DNA of 64,000 nucleotides from JBMYYR01 sp049609625 (GTDB lineage Bacteria; Bacteroidota; Bacteroidia; Flavobacteriales; CAJXXR01). The stretch's first letter is position 1, and the number at the start of each line of letters is the position of its first letter. A model generated the notes under the pieces. The model worked only from the letters and a program-made list of their open reading frames with translations, had not been told where the DNA came from and made no database searches. The position numbers were made by a program, and so were the translations under genes. Where the stretch lies: contig JBMYYR010000002.1 in the NCBI GenBank assembly GCA_049609625.1, forward strand, positions 1 to 64,000, in the 5' to 3' direction. This document shows positions 26,139 through 34,873 of the stretch, in pieces.

Positions 26139-27446
26139 TTAATCTATCCGAACAATATCTGCGCCTATGTTCTGGAGGCGTTCCACGATACGTTCATAAC
26201 CTCTATCTATTTGTTCGATGTTGTGAATGGTACTTTGTCCGTCGGCAGAAAGGGCGGCAATTAACAAGGAAATCCCTGCTCTAATATCGGGAGAAACCAT
26301 GGTTGTTGCTTTTAGTTTCGATTGATGATTCAGCCCGATGACTGTTGCGCGATGCGGATCGCAAAGAATGATTTTTGCTCCCATATCAATCAGTTTATCG
26401 GTAAAAAACAATCGAGATTCAAACATTTTTTGATGAATCAATACAGAACCTTTGGCTTGGGTGGCAACCACCAAAACAATACTCAATAAATCGGGTGTAA
26501 AGCCTGGCCATGGCGCATCAGAAATAGTTAGAAATGAACCGTCGATATAGTTTTCTAAAACATATTCTTTTTGAGATGGGATGTAAATATCATCGCCTTT
26601 TCGCTCGAGTTTTATACCTAATTTTCTGAATACCGAAGGGATTTGCCCAAGTTCGTCATAAGCTACATTTTTAATCGTGATTTCAGATTTTGTCATTGCC
26701 GCAAGTCCGATCCACGAACCAATTTCAATCATATCTGGTAAAATACGATGATCACAGCCTTCCAGTTTTTCGACACCTTCAATAATAAGAAGATTTGAAC
26801 CAATACCAGAAATGTTTCCACCCATGGCGTTTATCATCTTACAAAGTTGCTGTAAATAGGGCTCGCAGGCAGCATTATAAATGGTTGTTTTGCCTTTTGC
26901 CAAAGCCGCTGCCATCACAATATTCGCCGTTCCGGTAACCGAAGCTTCATCCAAAAGCATATAGCAACCTTGTAGTTCTTTAGCTTCGATGGTGTAATAG
27001 CGTTGAGCTTTGTTGTATTTAAAATCGGCACCCAAGTTTTTTAGTCCAATGAAATGGGTATCTAAACGTCGACGACCAATTTTGTCTCCACCTGGTTTTG
27101 GAATCCCTGCTTTTCCGAATCTTGCCAAAAGCGGTCCAACAATCATAATAGAGCCACGAATAGAAGCGCCTTTCACTCGAAATTCTTCCGAAAGCATATA
27201 ATCGAGGTTTAACTTGTCGGCACAAAAAGCAAATACACCTTTACCTCGTTTGGAGACTTTGACGCCTAAATCTTGTAAAATATCAATTAATCGGTTGACA
27301 TCTACAATATCAGGAACATTCGAAATCACAACTTCTTGATCTGTCAAAAGTACTGCACAAATCACCTGAAGCGCTTCATTTTTTGCTCCCTGTGGTTGAA
27401 TTTCACCTTGTAGTTTTTTGCCTCCTCGAATTTTAAATGACGCCAT
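26139..27446 (-). CDS. murA: UDP-N-acetylglucosamine 1-carboxyvinyltransferase MurA
   Basis: MurA catalyses the first committed step of peptidoglycan synthesis by transferring enolpyruvate from PEP to UDP-GlcNAc. The sequence opens MASFKIRGGKKLQGEIQPQG with Lys22-Asn23 of the active site. It contains ASVTGTANIVMAA and DAPWPGFTPDLLS, and ends IERLQNIGADIVRID-like. The loop that carries Cys115 in E. coli reads PKPGGDKIGRRRLD here, with Asp121 at the Cys position. This Cys-to-Asp form is active but insensitive to fosfomycin, and is typical of Bacteroidetes. The length of 435 aa is standard. Confidence 0.95.
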   Translation of the reverse strand: MASFKIRGGKKLQGEIQPQGAKNEALQVICAVLLTDQEVVISNVPDIVDVNRLIDILQDLGVKVSKRGKGVFAFCADKLNLDYMLSEEFRVKGASIRGSIMIVGPLLARFGKAGIPKPGGDKIGRRRLDTHFIGLKNLGADFKYNKAQRYYTIEAKELQGCYMLLDEASVTGTANIVMAAALAKGKTTIYNAACEPYLQQLCKMINAMGGNISGIGSNLLIIEGVEKLEGCDHRILPDMIEIGSWIGLAAMTKSEITIKNVAYDELGQIPSVFRKLGIKLERKGDDIYIPSQKEYVLENYIDGSFLTISDAPWPGFTPDLLSIVLVVATQAKGSVLIHQKMFESRLFFTDKLIDMGAKIILCDPHRATVIGLNHQSKLKATTMVSPDIRAGISLLIAALSADGQSTIHNIEQIDRGYERIVERLQNIGADIVRID

Positions 27447-27783
27447 AGTAAGTTATTATTTTTTTATGTTTTGGTTTTGAAATGTGTGTTTTTACACAAA
27501 TGTAATTCCCAAAAATAAGGAATAAAATGGATGTATTTAGGTTTATAAACAACAAAAGCTGGTCGAGTACATCAAAAAAACATCCAGAAGTAACAATTTA
27601 ATTCATTGAAAATCAGTTATTTGGAAAATTAAATTTTTTCGCACTATCCTGATTATCAAAACATTGAATGATTATAGGGAGAGTGTTAAGAACGTTGAGA
27701 ACTCAATAAAAATTAAGTCTTAGTTTTGATTAGAAATCTATGATTTTAGGTTGTGGTTTCGAAAGCAGGCTAGAGCTAACTTA
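27447..27783. other. 337-bp intergenic stretch between murA and menA
   Basis: Apart from a -7 promoter match for murA at 27497-27504 I see no gene, RNA or strong hairpin. The longest open frames are about 25 codons and do not look coding. The DNA is AT-rich. Both flanking genes are on the minus strand, so this should hold the end of the menA message and the murA promoter. Confidence 0.5.
27497..27504 (-). promoter_or_regulatory. putative -7 element for murA
   Basis: The minus strand reads TACATTTG, a full match to TAnnTTTG, about 51 bp before the murA ATG. No TTG stands 17-23 nt upstream. Confidence 0.35.
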
Positions 27784-28701
27784 CTAAGCCCAGATAAGAC
27801 TCAAACTTAGACTAATACAGAAAAATAGCGTATTGAGCGCCATACGTTTTAGCATGGGGTCATAGGCTTGAATATCTTTTACTTTTGCAACTTGAATGAC
27901 ATGAATTAGGGCTGTCGGCAAAGCCAATAGGAATAAAAAGTTGAATAGGTTAAAGTATTGATATTCAGTATATAAAAAAATAAAAACAAACAGAAAAGGC
28001 AGTAGAGTCAAGCTGTACTGATACCATTTTGAAGCTTTGAAACCTAAGGCTATGGCTATTGTGTTTTTGCCAGCCAAAGCATCACTTTCCATATCACGCA
28101 TATTGTTCAGGTTGAGTACAGCAACACTCATTAGACCTACAGCGGCGGCGGGCAAAAGAGACATCCAAGACCATACGGAAAGATGTAAATAGCAATTTAG
28201 AGTTACACCAAAAATTCCAAAAAAAATAAAAACGGATAGGTCGCCAAGAGCTTTATAACCATAAGGATTGTTTCCTGAGGTGTAGGTTATGGCGGCAAAA
28301 ATAGAAACCAACAACAGGAAAAGAAATACAAAAAAAGAAATCGACCAAATATTAAAACTAATTACCAAAAGCGAAAGGCCGAAAAAAAAGGCCAAAGCCG
28401 CAAATAAAATCATAACTTTTTTCATGCTTTCCAAACTAATTTCCCCACTCTGAACTGCCCGGCTAGGGCCTTTTCGCTTGCTGTGGTCGGCGCCATGAAT
28501 ACTATCGCCATAATCATTCGAGAAATTGGAAAGAATCTGCAGACAAAGCGTTGTTAGCAAAGTTAAAATCAAAATATTGAGTTCAAATTTTCCATAAAAA
28601 TAAGCTATAGCCGATCCTAAAAAAATACTCGAGAAGGCCAAGGGTAGGGTTCTGAGTCGGGCGGCTTTTATCCATCTGTTTAGCTTGATGTTTGTATTCA
28701 T
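27784..28701 (-). CDS. menA: 1,4-dihydroxy-2-naphthoate polyprenyltransferase MenA
   Basis: MenA attaches the polyprenyl chain to 1,4-dihydroxy-2-naphthoate in menaquinone synthesis at the inner membrane. It shows the UbiA-family aspartate motifs: NFSNDYGDSIHGADHSKRKG (near 60-79) and NLNNMRDMESD in the second half. About eight hydrophobic helices are predicted. The 305-aa length fits. Its ATG overlaps the stop of the upstream elaA-like gene by 2-3 bases (ATGA), so the two are translationally coupled. Presence of MenA indicates a menaquinone-based respiratory chain. Confidence 0.92.
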   Translation of the reverse strand: MNTNIKLNRWIKAARLRTLPLAFSSIFLGSAIAYFYGKFELNILILTLLTTLCLQILSNFSNDYGDSIHGADHSKRKGPSRAVQSGEISLESMKKVMILFAALAFFFGLSLLVISFNIWSISFFVFLFLLLVSIFAAITYTSGNNPYGYKALGDLSVFIFFGIFGVTLNCYLHLSVWSWMSLLPAAAVGLMSVAVLNLNNMRDMESDALAGKNTIAIALGFKASKWYQYSLTLLPFLFVFIFLYTEYQYFNLFNFLFLLALPTALIHVIQVAKVKDIQAYDPMLKRMALNTLFFCISLSLSLIWA

Positions 28702-29147
28702 TTTTTATAGTATTTCATGCGTACGTGTTCAATTCCATCTTCTAAATAAATATCACTAATCTTCTGAAAACCAATATTTTGATAAAATTCAAGTAGATAT
28801 AATTGAGCACTAATGACGATATCTGAATCAAACAATGTTAGGCAGCTTTCTCGCGCAAAAATCATCAGTGTTTTGCCTAAATGTTGCCCGCGAGCTTCAT
28901 TCAAAACAGCCACTCTGCCAATAGAAGCTTCTGGATACGAACACTTTGGGGGCAATAGCCGAGCATAAGCCAAAAGAGAGCCCATTTCCGAAAATCCACA
29001 AAAATGAAACGCATTTTGATCCTTATCATCAAGTTCGGGGTAGGGGCAGTGCTGCTCGACGACAAATATATTGCTGCGAAATTTTAATATTTCGTACAAC
29101 TGAATTGTCGACAAGTCATTAAACCTTAAGCATTTCCAAACTACCAT
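28698..29147 (-). CDS. ElaA-type GNAT acetyltransferase
   Basis: A 149-aa GNAT-fold protein close to ElaA. The pattern LRSNIFVVEQHCPYPELDDKD (ElaA-type FVVEQNCPY) opens the domain, IGRVAVLNEARGQHLGKTLM is the acetyl-CoA binding motif A, and LEFYQNIGFQKISDIYLEDG ends it. The substrate of ElaA is not established. The frame is open further upstream to 29354, but the ATG at 29147 gives the family N-terminus and matches a promoter 40 bp upstream. The extension would overlap the divergent redoxin gene. Confidence 0.85.
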   Translation of the reverse strand: MVVWKCLRFNDLSTIQLYEILKFRSNIFVVEQHCPYPELDDKDQNAFHFCGFSEMGSLLAYARLLPPKCSYPEASIGRVAVLNEARGQHLGKTLMIFARESCLTLFDSDIVISAQLYLLEFYQNIGFQKISDIYLEDGIEHVRMKYYKK

Positions 29148-29186
29148 AGCGCCAATATTAACTCTTTGTTTTCCTGTATTAAAGAG

Positions 29187-29214
29187 CAAAAATAATCTTT
29201 TTGTAACAGTACAA
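29187..29214 (-). promoter_or_regulatory. promoter of the elaA-menA unit
   Basis: On the minus strand TTG (29214-29212), a 17-nt spacer and TATTTTTG (29194-29187) match the Bacteroidetes consensus. It supports the short start for the acetyltransferase and lies in the divergent 169-bp region shared with the redoxin gene. Confidence 0.55.
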
Positions 29215-29272
29215 ATCGGAATAACTGAAAAAAACTTATAAGACAAAGGTTCATGGTTTGAAAATAAAATAA

Positions 29273-29280
29273 TACATTTG
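29273..29280 (+). promoter_or_regulatory. putative -7 element of the redoxin gene
   Basis: TACATTTG matches TAnnTTTG 37 bp before the ATG at 29317. A TTG at 29258-29260 is only 12 nt upstream, shorter than the usual spacer. The apparent TTG start codon of the longer frame is part of this element, which argues for the downstream ATG. Confidence 0.35.
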
Positions 29281-29316
29281 AAAAAACTTTTTATACATCT
29301 TAAACTTTCACCTCTT

Positions 29317-29946
29317 ATGAAACTCTTTTTTGTCGGCTTCGCCCTCTTTTCCACTTTTCTTGGTTTTCAGAACACACCACAATCAGCAAATTCTCGATTA
29401 GCCATTGGTGCAACCGCACCTCTCCAAACTCTTGAGATGACGGGCGTAGACAACGCTCAGCACAGCTTAACATCTGTAGCGAAAACCAATGGACTTTTGG
29501 TTATTTTTACTTCCAATGTATGCAGTTACGTCGTTGGCAACAACGATATGGAAGGTTGGAATAACCGATATGAATTTTACAACCGAGCGGCGTCGCATCT
29601 AGATTACGGCGTTGTGTTGGTAAATTCTAATGCGCTCCACAGGTCGACTACCGAATCTCTTTCGGCTATGCAAACCTTGGCTACTGCCAACAACTACGTT
29701 ATGCCTTATGTGGTTGATACCGATGGCGACTTAGCAAATGCGTTTGGCGCCGAAACCACTCCAGATGTTTTTCTGTTCGATGAAAATTTTGAATTAATAT
29801 ATGAGGGCTCTATCGATGCTAACCCAGAAAGCAGTGCGGCAGTTACGAAACAGCCTCTCATTCACGCTCTAGAACAAGGTCTAAAAAACTATCCGGTAAG
29901 TCTGCCGTCAACACCAAATGTAGGTTGCGACTTAGAGATTGAATAA
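29317..29946 (+). CDS. secreted thioredoxin-fold (redoxin/AhpC-TSA-like) protein
   Basis: The 209-aa protein has an N-terminal hydrophobic signal or anchor (MKLFFVGFALFSTFLGF) and a thioredoxin-fold domain. The active-site region reads VIFTSNVCSYVVGNNDMEGW, where the related family normally has TCP followed by a second residue pair, so only one cysteine is present. The later TPDVFLFDENFELIYEG strand is the family cis-Pro region. It may be a one-Cys peroxidase-like or structural redoxin. I chose the ATG at 29317, since the TTG 39 bp upstream lies inside the predicted promoter. The BNR-repeat gene follows 23 bp later. Confidence 0.8.
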   Translation: MKLFFVGFALFSTFLGFQNTPQSANSRLAIGATAPLQTLEMTGVDNAQHSLTSVAKTNGLLVIFTSNVCSYVVGNNDMEGWNNRYEFYNRAASHLDYGVVLVNSNALHRSTTESLSAMQTLATANNYVMPYVVDTDGDLANAFGAETTPDVFLFDENFELIYEGSIDANPESSAAVTKQPLIHALEQGLKNYPVSLPSTPNVGCDLEIE

Positions 29947-29969
29947 ACCAGTTAAAACTCTTTGACTTC

Positions 29970-31028
29970 ATGATTAAATCATTGAATTTCAAAATATTAA
30001 AAGCCATAATTTTTATTGTGGCTTTTGTATTTTCCACATTTTTAAGTCAAGCTCAACTTTTTAAAGCTAAAATCAAAACGGTGCTAAAACCGCAAACAAG
30101 CATTCGTGCTCTTTTGGTAACAGAAGATAATCACCTTTGGTTTGCAGGAGCCAATAATACATTCGGTTGCTCCTTTGATGGTGGTAAAACTTGGGATGTG
30201 GATAGCATCAATTTTCACGGCCAGGACATACACTTTAGAGGCATTGCCAAGAGTGGTTCTGGAGTCAATATCATGGGTGTTGACAACCCTGCGTTTTTCT
30301 TCCGAACAGAAGACGAAGGCTTAAATTGGCTGCTGTCGTATTTTGAAGACGAGCCAGGTGTTTTTTATGATGCCATGGCTTTTTTTGATGACGATGAAGG
30401 CATTGCCTTCGGTGATCCATTAGACTCTTGCTTTTCGGTTCTAAAAACCTATGACTCAGGAAAAACTTGGCAAAAGTTGACGTGTTCAACATTGCCAAAA
30501 AGTAAAAATGGTCAAGGCGCATTTGCCGCCAGCAACACCAATATTGCCATTCAAGGCGATAGCGTTTGGTTTGTTACCGGAGGTTTTGAAGCCGATGTTT
30601 TATTTAGTCCAGACCGAGGAAAAACATGGGAGCTTCAGGCGTGTTCGTTTATTGACGGCAGTGAAATGACTGGCATGTTTAGTGTCGATTTTTACGATGC
30701 TAAGACTGGATTTATTATCGGTGGAGATTGGGAGAATCAAACTTCTGCGCTGAAAAATAAAGCCAAAACCATCGATGGAGGAAAGACCTGGGAAATACTT
30801 GCTGATCAGAGTCTTCCGCCTTACCAATCTTGCGTAAAATACGTTCCAAACTCTAAGGCAAAACGTTTACTTTCTGTCGGAATGCCAGGTGTTTTTTATT
30901 CTGAAGATGGGGGAGAGCATTGGGTAAAGCTATCTGATGAGGCATTCTACACAATCGATTTTTTGAATGAAACTACCGCATTTTTGGCTGGTAACAAACG
31001 TATAGCGAAGCTAGTGTTTTCAAAATAA
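29970..31028 (+). CDS. secreted BNR/Ycf48-like beta-propeller protein
   Basis: A signal peptide ending in LSQA before Gln leads to six repeats with the Asp-box pattern S-x-D-x-G-x-T-W, for example SFDGGKTWDVDS, TYDSGKTWQKL, SPDRGKTWELQ, TIDGGKTWEIL and SEDGGEHWVKL. This predicts a six- or seven-bladed propeller like Ycf48 or sialidase-fold proteins. The catalytic residues of sialidases are not evident, so I do not call an enzyme. It probably acts in the periplasm or on the surface. There is no T9SS sorting domain at the C-terminus. It follows the redoxin gene in the same unit. Confidence 0.82.
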   Translation: MIKSLNFKILKAIIFIVAFVFSTFLSQAQLFKAKIKTVLKPQTSIRALLVTEDNHLWFAGANNTFGCSFDGGKTWDVDSINFHGQDIHFRGIAKSGSGVNIMGVDNPAFFFRTEDEGLNWLLSYFEDEPGVFYDAMAFFDDDEGIAFGDPLDSCFSVLKTYDSGKTWQKLTCSTLPKSKNGQGAFAASNTNIAIQGDSVWFVTGGFEADVLFSPDRGKTWELQACSFIDGSEMTGMFSVDFYDAKTGFIIGGDWENQTSALKNKAKTIDGGKTWEILADQSLPPYQSCVKYVPNSKAKRLLSVGMPGVFYSEDGGEHWVKLSDEAFYTIDFLNETTAFLAGNKRIAKLVFSK

Positions 31029-31088
31029 AACAACTTGAGAAACGAGGAATTATTCCATCTTAAAAAATATTAGATTGTTCTTCAAAAC

Positions 31089-31121
31089 TTGAGTATATCA
31101 CTGATAATTTCATTAATTTTG
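31089..31121 (+). promoter_or_regulatory. promoter upstream of the lipoprotein/sugar transferase genes
   Basis: TTG at 31089-31091, a 22-nt spacer and TAATTTTG at 31114-31121 match the Bacteroidetes consensus. The predicted start lies 30-55 bp before the lipoprotein gene. Confidence 0.52.
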
Positions 31122-31180
31122 ACTGTTTAAAACGCACTCAAAAAAATCAATTCAACCTGATGTCAAAATACCAACTTAAC

Positions 31181-32104
31181 ATGAAGTATACCAGTATTTT
31201 ATCTTTTTTTATTTTTGGATTTTTGATGAACTCTTGCCAAAACCCAGAAGTAGAAGTTCCGGCCTACCTTGCGGTGCACGACATCAGCCTCGAAACCAAA
31301 GCCTCAGAAGGGTCGGCGTCAGAAAAAATTACAGACGTCTGGGTGTCTTTAGGCGAAAATTTTTATGGTGCCTACGAGCTTCCTTGCACCATCCCGATTC
31401 TTGAAGAAGGAGAATTTGAACTAAAGCTCCGAGCCGGAATAAAACTTAATGGTATCAACGCCACGCGCTCGGCCTATTCGCCTTATCAGATTTGTCAAGC
31501 TACAGATACACAAGGCGTTGAGCTGGATGTGATTCGCCTGACACGAGACTCTATTACGCATGTAAACGCCAAAACACAATACAAAGAAACCACAAACTTC
31601 AAAAGCATCGAAGGATTTGAAAGTGCAGGCGTTCAGTTCGAGTCTCGGAAAGACGTTGACACCTCAAACGTTCAGATTTCGGCTTCATTACTCAAAACCG
31701 ACGAGGATGCCGAGGTGTTTGAAGGCAATTATTCGGGCTATGTTCACCTTACCAAAGAACAAGACTACGTTACCATTTTATCTTCAGAATGGATTGATAT
31801 TCCTCAGCTTTCGAGCGGAAAGTACAATTATTTCGAGTTGGATTACAAAACAGAGGTTATGCTCAATGTTGGACTTTGGTTCAACGACATTTCGGCAACA
31901 CAAGTAAACGAAATACATCTGAACCCAAAAGAAGAGTGGAACAAAAACTACATCTACATCAAACCCGAACGAGCCTACGAAACCACCTCACCTGTCTTTG
32001 GGTCAACACAATACAAAGTTTTTATGGTAGCTTCCTTGCCCGAAGATATGGACGAAGCCTGGATCTATTTAGACAACCTAAAGCTGATTCATGAAAATGA
32101 ATAA
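31181..32104 (+). CDS. lipoprotein of unknown function
   Basis: The signal peptide ends in a lipobox (LMNSC, Cys19 from this start). The remaining about 290 residues are rich in beta strands and contain no motif that I recognise. The pattern of two beta-rich halves (ITDVWVSLGENFYGAYELP; later WIDIPQLSSGKYNYFELDY) looks like a surface or periplasmic binding protein. An ATG 21 bp upstream (31160) is also in frame and equally possible; I prefer the one giving a standard signal peptide. The end overlaps the next gene by 14 bp, so this lipoprotein is probably tied to polysaccharide synthesis. Confidence 0.75.
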   Translation: MKYTSILSFFIFGFLMNSCQNPEVEVPAYLAVHDISLETKASEGSASEKITDVWVSLGENFYGAYELPCTIPILEEGEFELKLRAGIKLNGINATRSAYSPYQICQATDTQGVELDVIRLTRDSITHVNAKTQYKETTNFKSIEGFESAGVQFESRKDVDTSNVQISASLLKTDEDAEVFEGNYSGYVHLTKEQDYVTILSSEWIDIPQLSSGKYNYFELDYKTEVMLNVGLWFNDISATQVNEIHLNPKEEWNKNYIYIKPERAYETTSPVFGSTQYKVFMVASLPEDMDEAWIYLDNLKLIHENE

Positions 32105-33521
32105 AAAGCTTCAGATTAGCAAATATATAATCCTAGATTTTCTGGCCTCGCTCGTTGCTTGGGCACTTTTCTATGTCTATCGAAAAACAAGTATCGAGTT
32201 TGAGTCTATTTCTAAGGATCGCCTCTTTTCGGATGCTAATTTTAGCTATGGCATTTTTGCAATGGCAGCACTCTGGGTTGTTATCTACATTCTTTTAGGT
32301 CATTACCGAAAAATATATCGAAGATCAAGACTTTTGGAACTTGGCAAAACCATTTTTCAGCACAGTATCGGCGTTTTACTTATCTTTTTTGTGTTTATTT
32401 TAGACGATCGCGTACAGAACTACACCCAGTATATCGATTCGATTTTAGTTTATTTTACACTCCAAACACTGCTTGTTTACACCTTTCGCTTTGTTTTACT
32501 GTCGCGAACCAATCGGAAAATTCATCGAAAAGAAATTGGCTACCCAACCTTGCTGATTGGCGCACAGAACGCTGCGGTTGATCTTTTTTTGAACATGGAA
32601 CAGCTCCACCGCTCATCAGGCAACCTATTTATAGGTTATTTACATCCTCAGCAGAACGTTGATGAACATACATCTGATCGAATTTCAAACTACCTGCCTT
32701 GCCTTGGGAATCTTTCCGATTTAGACCAGATTATCAAACAGCATCAGATTCAGGAAGTTATTATTGCGACCGAAAAAGAAGAGCATCAATACACTCAAAA
32801 TATCATAGAACGTCTTGAAAATGAAAAAGTTGAAGTTAAGGTTCTGCCCACTCTATACGACATCCTGACGGGCTCCGTAAAGCTAACCTCTCTGTTTGAC
32901 ATTCCGCTGCTCCACATCCAGTTCAAAGCTATGCCAGTTTGGCAATCGGTACTCAAACGACTGTTAGACATTCTCATCAGCTCAAGCATTCTGATACTAC
33001 TTTCGCCTTTTTATGCATTCGTCAGTCTTTTGGTCAAGCTTTCGTCCAAAGGCCCAGTGTTCTACAAACAAGAACGTATTGGTTTGCACGGAAAACCTTT
33101 TCAAATTATCAAATTTAGATCCATGCTTGTGGACGCCGAAAAACTTGGTCCACAGCTTAGTTCTGACGAAGACCCGCGTATCACACCATGGGGTAAATTT
33201 ATGCGGCAGCATCGCATAGATGAGTTTCCACAATTTTATAATGTTTTAATTGGCGAAATGAGTATCGTTGGTCCACGACCTGAACGTCAATTCTTTATAG
33301 ATCAATTGATTGAAAAAGCACCTTACTACAAACAAGTTCATCGGGTTAGGCCAGGTATTACCTCTTGGGGTATGGTGAAATTTGGCTATGCCGAAAACAT
33401 CGATGAAATGTTAGAACGACTTAAATACGATTTAATTTACATAGAAAACCTAACGATTATGAGCGACTTTAAAGTACTGTTTTATACCGTATTTATTGTT
33501 CTTCAAGGCCGTGGGAAGTAA
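32091..33521 (+). CDS. polyprenyl glycosylphosphotransferase (WbaP/CpsE-type sugar transferase)
   Basis: This enzyme starts a glycan chain by transferring a sugar-1-phosphate to undecaprenyl phosphate. Four N-terminal membrane helices (about 10-130) and a Rossmann-like CoA-binding domain (about 150-260) precede the bacterial sugar-transferase domain (about 280-476). The last has the membrane hairpin KRLLDILISSSILILLSP, then PVFYKQERIGLHGKPFQIIK, KFRSM, DEFPQFYNVLIGEMSIVGPRP and the C-terminal RPGITSWGMV. The next gene is unrelated, and no other glycosyltransferases are nearby, so the polymer is unknown. ATG 32091 or 32097 are both possible starts. Confidence 0.92.
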   Translation: MKMNKKLQISKYIILDFLASLVAWALFYVYRKTSIEFESISKDRLFSDANFSYGIFAMAALWVVIYILLGHYRKIYRRSRLLELGKTIFQHSIGVLLIFFVFILDDRVQNYTQYIDSILVYFTLQTLLVYTFRFVLLSRTNRKIHRKEIGYPTLLIGAQNAAVDLFLNMEQLHRSSGNLFIGYLHPQQNVDEHTSDRISNYLPCLGNLSDLDQIIKQHQIQEVIIATEKEEHQYTQNIIERLENEKVEVKVLPTLYDILTGSVKLTSLFDIPLLHIQFKAMPVWQSVLKRLLDILISSSILILLSPFYAFVSLLVKLSSKGPVFYKQERIGLHGKPFQIIKFRSMLVDAEKLGPQLSSDEDPRITPWGKFMRQHRIDEFPQFYNVLIGEMSIVGPRPERQFFIDQLIEKAPYYKQVHRVRPGITSWGMVKFGYAENIDEMLERLKYDLIYIENLTIMSDFKVLFYTVFIVLQGRGK

Positions 33522-33541
33522 ACCTAAAAACAACACAACAG

Positions 33542-34429
33542 ATGAAACACATTAGCGTAATTGGTGCCGGAACCATGGGAAATGGAATAGCACATACCTT
33601 TGCTCAATTTGATTTTAAGGTTCAACTTATTGATATATCAGAAGTTGCACTCAAAAAAGCCTTAGCTACCATCGAAAAAAACCTAGACCGAATGCTGGCA
33701 AAAGGTAAATTAAGCGAAGAGCAAAAACAAAACACCTTAGCCAACATCAGCACCAATACCGACATTGCTGCGGGTGTAAAAAACGCCGATCTGGTTGTTG
33801 AAGCCGCTACCGAACGTCTTGATTTGAAACTAAATATATTCAAAACCATCGATGCTTCCGCACCCAAATCTTGTATCTTAGCTTCCAATACCTCCTCTAT
33901 TTCTATTACCGAAATTGCGGCCTCTACCCAACGCCCAGAACAAGTGATTGGAATGCACTTTATGAACCCAGTGCCGATCATGAAATTGGTGGAAGTCATC
34001 AAAGGCTATTCGACCTCCGAAACCACCTATCAAAAGGTGATGGAACTATCAAAAGCCTTAAATAAAATCCCTGTTGAAGTCAATGATTATCCTGGATTTG
34101 TGGCTAATCGAATTTTGATGCCGATGATCAACGAAGCTATCTATACGCTGTTTGAAGGCGTGGCAGGCGTCAAGGAAATTGACACCGTAATGAAACTCGG
34201 AATGGCACACCCAATGGGGCCACTCCAACTTGCCGATTTTATTGGTTTAGACGTCTGTTTGTCGATCCTGAATGTACTTTATGACGGTTTCGGAAACCCG
34301 AAATATGCACCCTGTCCGCTGTTAGTCAATATGGTTATGGCAGGCAAAAAAGGAATCAAAGCAGGCGAAGGATTCTATGATTATTCAGAAACTCGAAAAG
34401 CTGAAAAAGTAAGTGCTCAATTTGCTTAA
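33542..34429 (+). CDS. 3-hydroxybutyryl-CoA (3-hydroxyacyl-CoA) dehydrogenase
   Basis: The enzyme oxidises 3-hydroxyacyl-CoA to 3-ketoacyl-CoA with NAD(P), in beta-oxidation or butyrate-type metabolism. The Rossmann motif is GAGTMGNGIA (8-17). The catalytic His is in IGMHFMNPVPIMKLVEVI, and the C-terminal domain carries NRILMPMINEAI and GLDVCLSILNVLYDGFG. Its 295 aa match the single-domain Hbd/PaaH group rather than the multifunctional FadB. It lies 20 bp after the sugar transferase gene but is functionally separate. Confidence 0.93.
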   Translation: MKHISVIGAGTMGNGIAHTFAQFDFKVQLIDISEVALKKALATIEKNLDRMLAKGKLSEEQKQNTLANISTNTDIAAGVKNADLVVEAATERLDLKLNIFKTIDASAPKSCILASNTSSISITEIAASTQRPEQVIGMHFMNPVPIMKLVEVIKGYSTSETTYQKVMELSKALNKIPVEVNDYPGFVANRILMPMINEAIYTLFEGVAGVKEIDTVMKLGMAHPMGPLQLADFIGLDVCLSILNVLYDGFGNPKYAPCPLLVNMVMAGKKGIKAGEGFYDYSETRKAEKVSAQFA

Positions 34430-34459
34430 AGAAACCACAACAACAAGAAAATCAATATT

Positions 34460-34873
34460 TTGAAAAAAAATCTTCACGTCCTAGCCCTTCTGATTTTGAT
34501 TGTTCCAGTAAGTTATGTTGCCTACTGGATTCAAGCTTACCAAGAGCTTAGTATCGAAAAAGACAGCTTGACGATTGAAGGATTTATTGGCGAAACAGTC
34601 TCTTTTTCTGACATCGATACCATCTTGAGCTTAACGACGCTGCCTCGAATTTCTGAATCGGCTGGTCTAACGTGGGAGAAAAATCAAAAAGGCTATTTTA
34701 CGCGCTTTTCCGACTCCAAGCGGGTTAAACTCTTTGCACACCATACCGATCTTTACATCAAAATTGTAAAACACAATGGCGAAATTATTTACTATAATTC
34801 CGATAAATTTTACAAAACAGAAGCACTTATAATCAAACTTCAACACGCTCTAAATCAATACAAAAATGCTTAA
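34460..34873 (+). CDS. small membrane-anchored protein, possible PH-like domain
   Basis: A 137-aa protein with one N-terminal helix (LLILIVPVSYVAYWI) and a beta-rich remainder (SLTIEGFIGETVSFSDIDTI; GYFTRFSDSKRVKLFAHH; LYIKIVKHNGEIIYYNSD) that resembles bacterial PH-domain proteins. I am not certain of the family. The start must be a TTG at 34460, as no other start codon is in frame before the helix. It overlaps the next gene by 8 bp. Function unknown. Confidence 0.65.
   Translation: MKKNLHVLALLILIVPVSYVAYWIQAYQELSIEKDSLTIEGFIGETVSFSDIDTILSLTTLPRISESAGLTWEKNQKGYFTRFSDSKRVKLFAHHTDLYIKIVKHNGEIIYYNSDKFYKTEALIIKLQHALNQYKNA

Noticed and set aside
27528..27602. 25-codon frame between murA and menA
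   Set aside because: Short, no homology that I recognise, no start context; intergenic.
29278..29316. TTG start for the redoxin gene
   Set aside because: The TTG is the end of a TAnnTTTG promoter element, and the ATG at 29317 gives a proper signal sequence.
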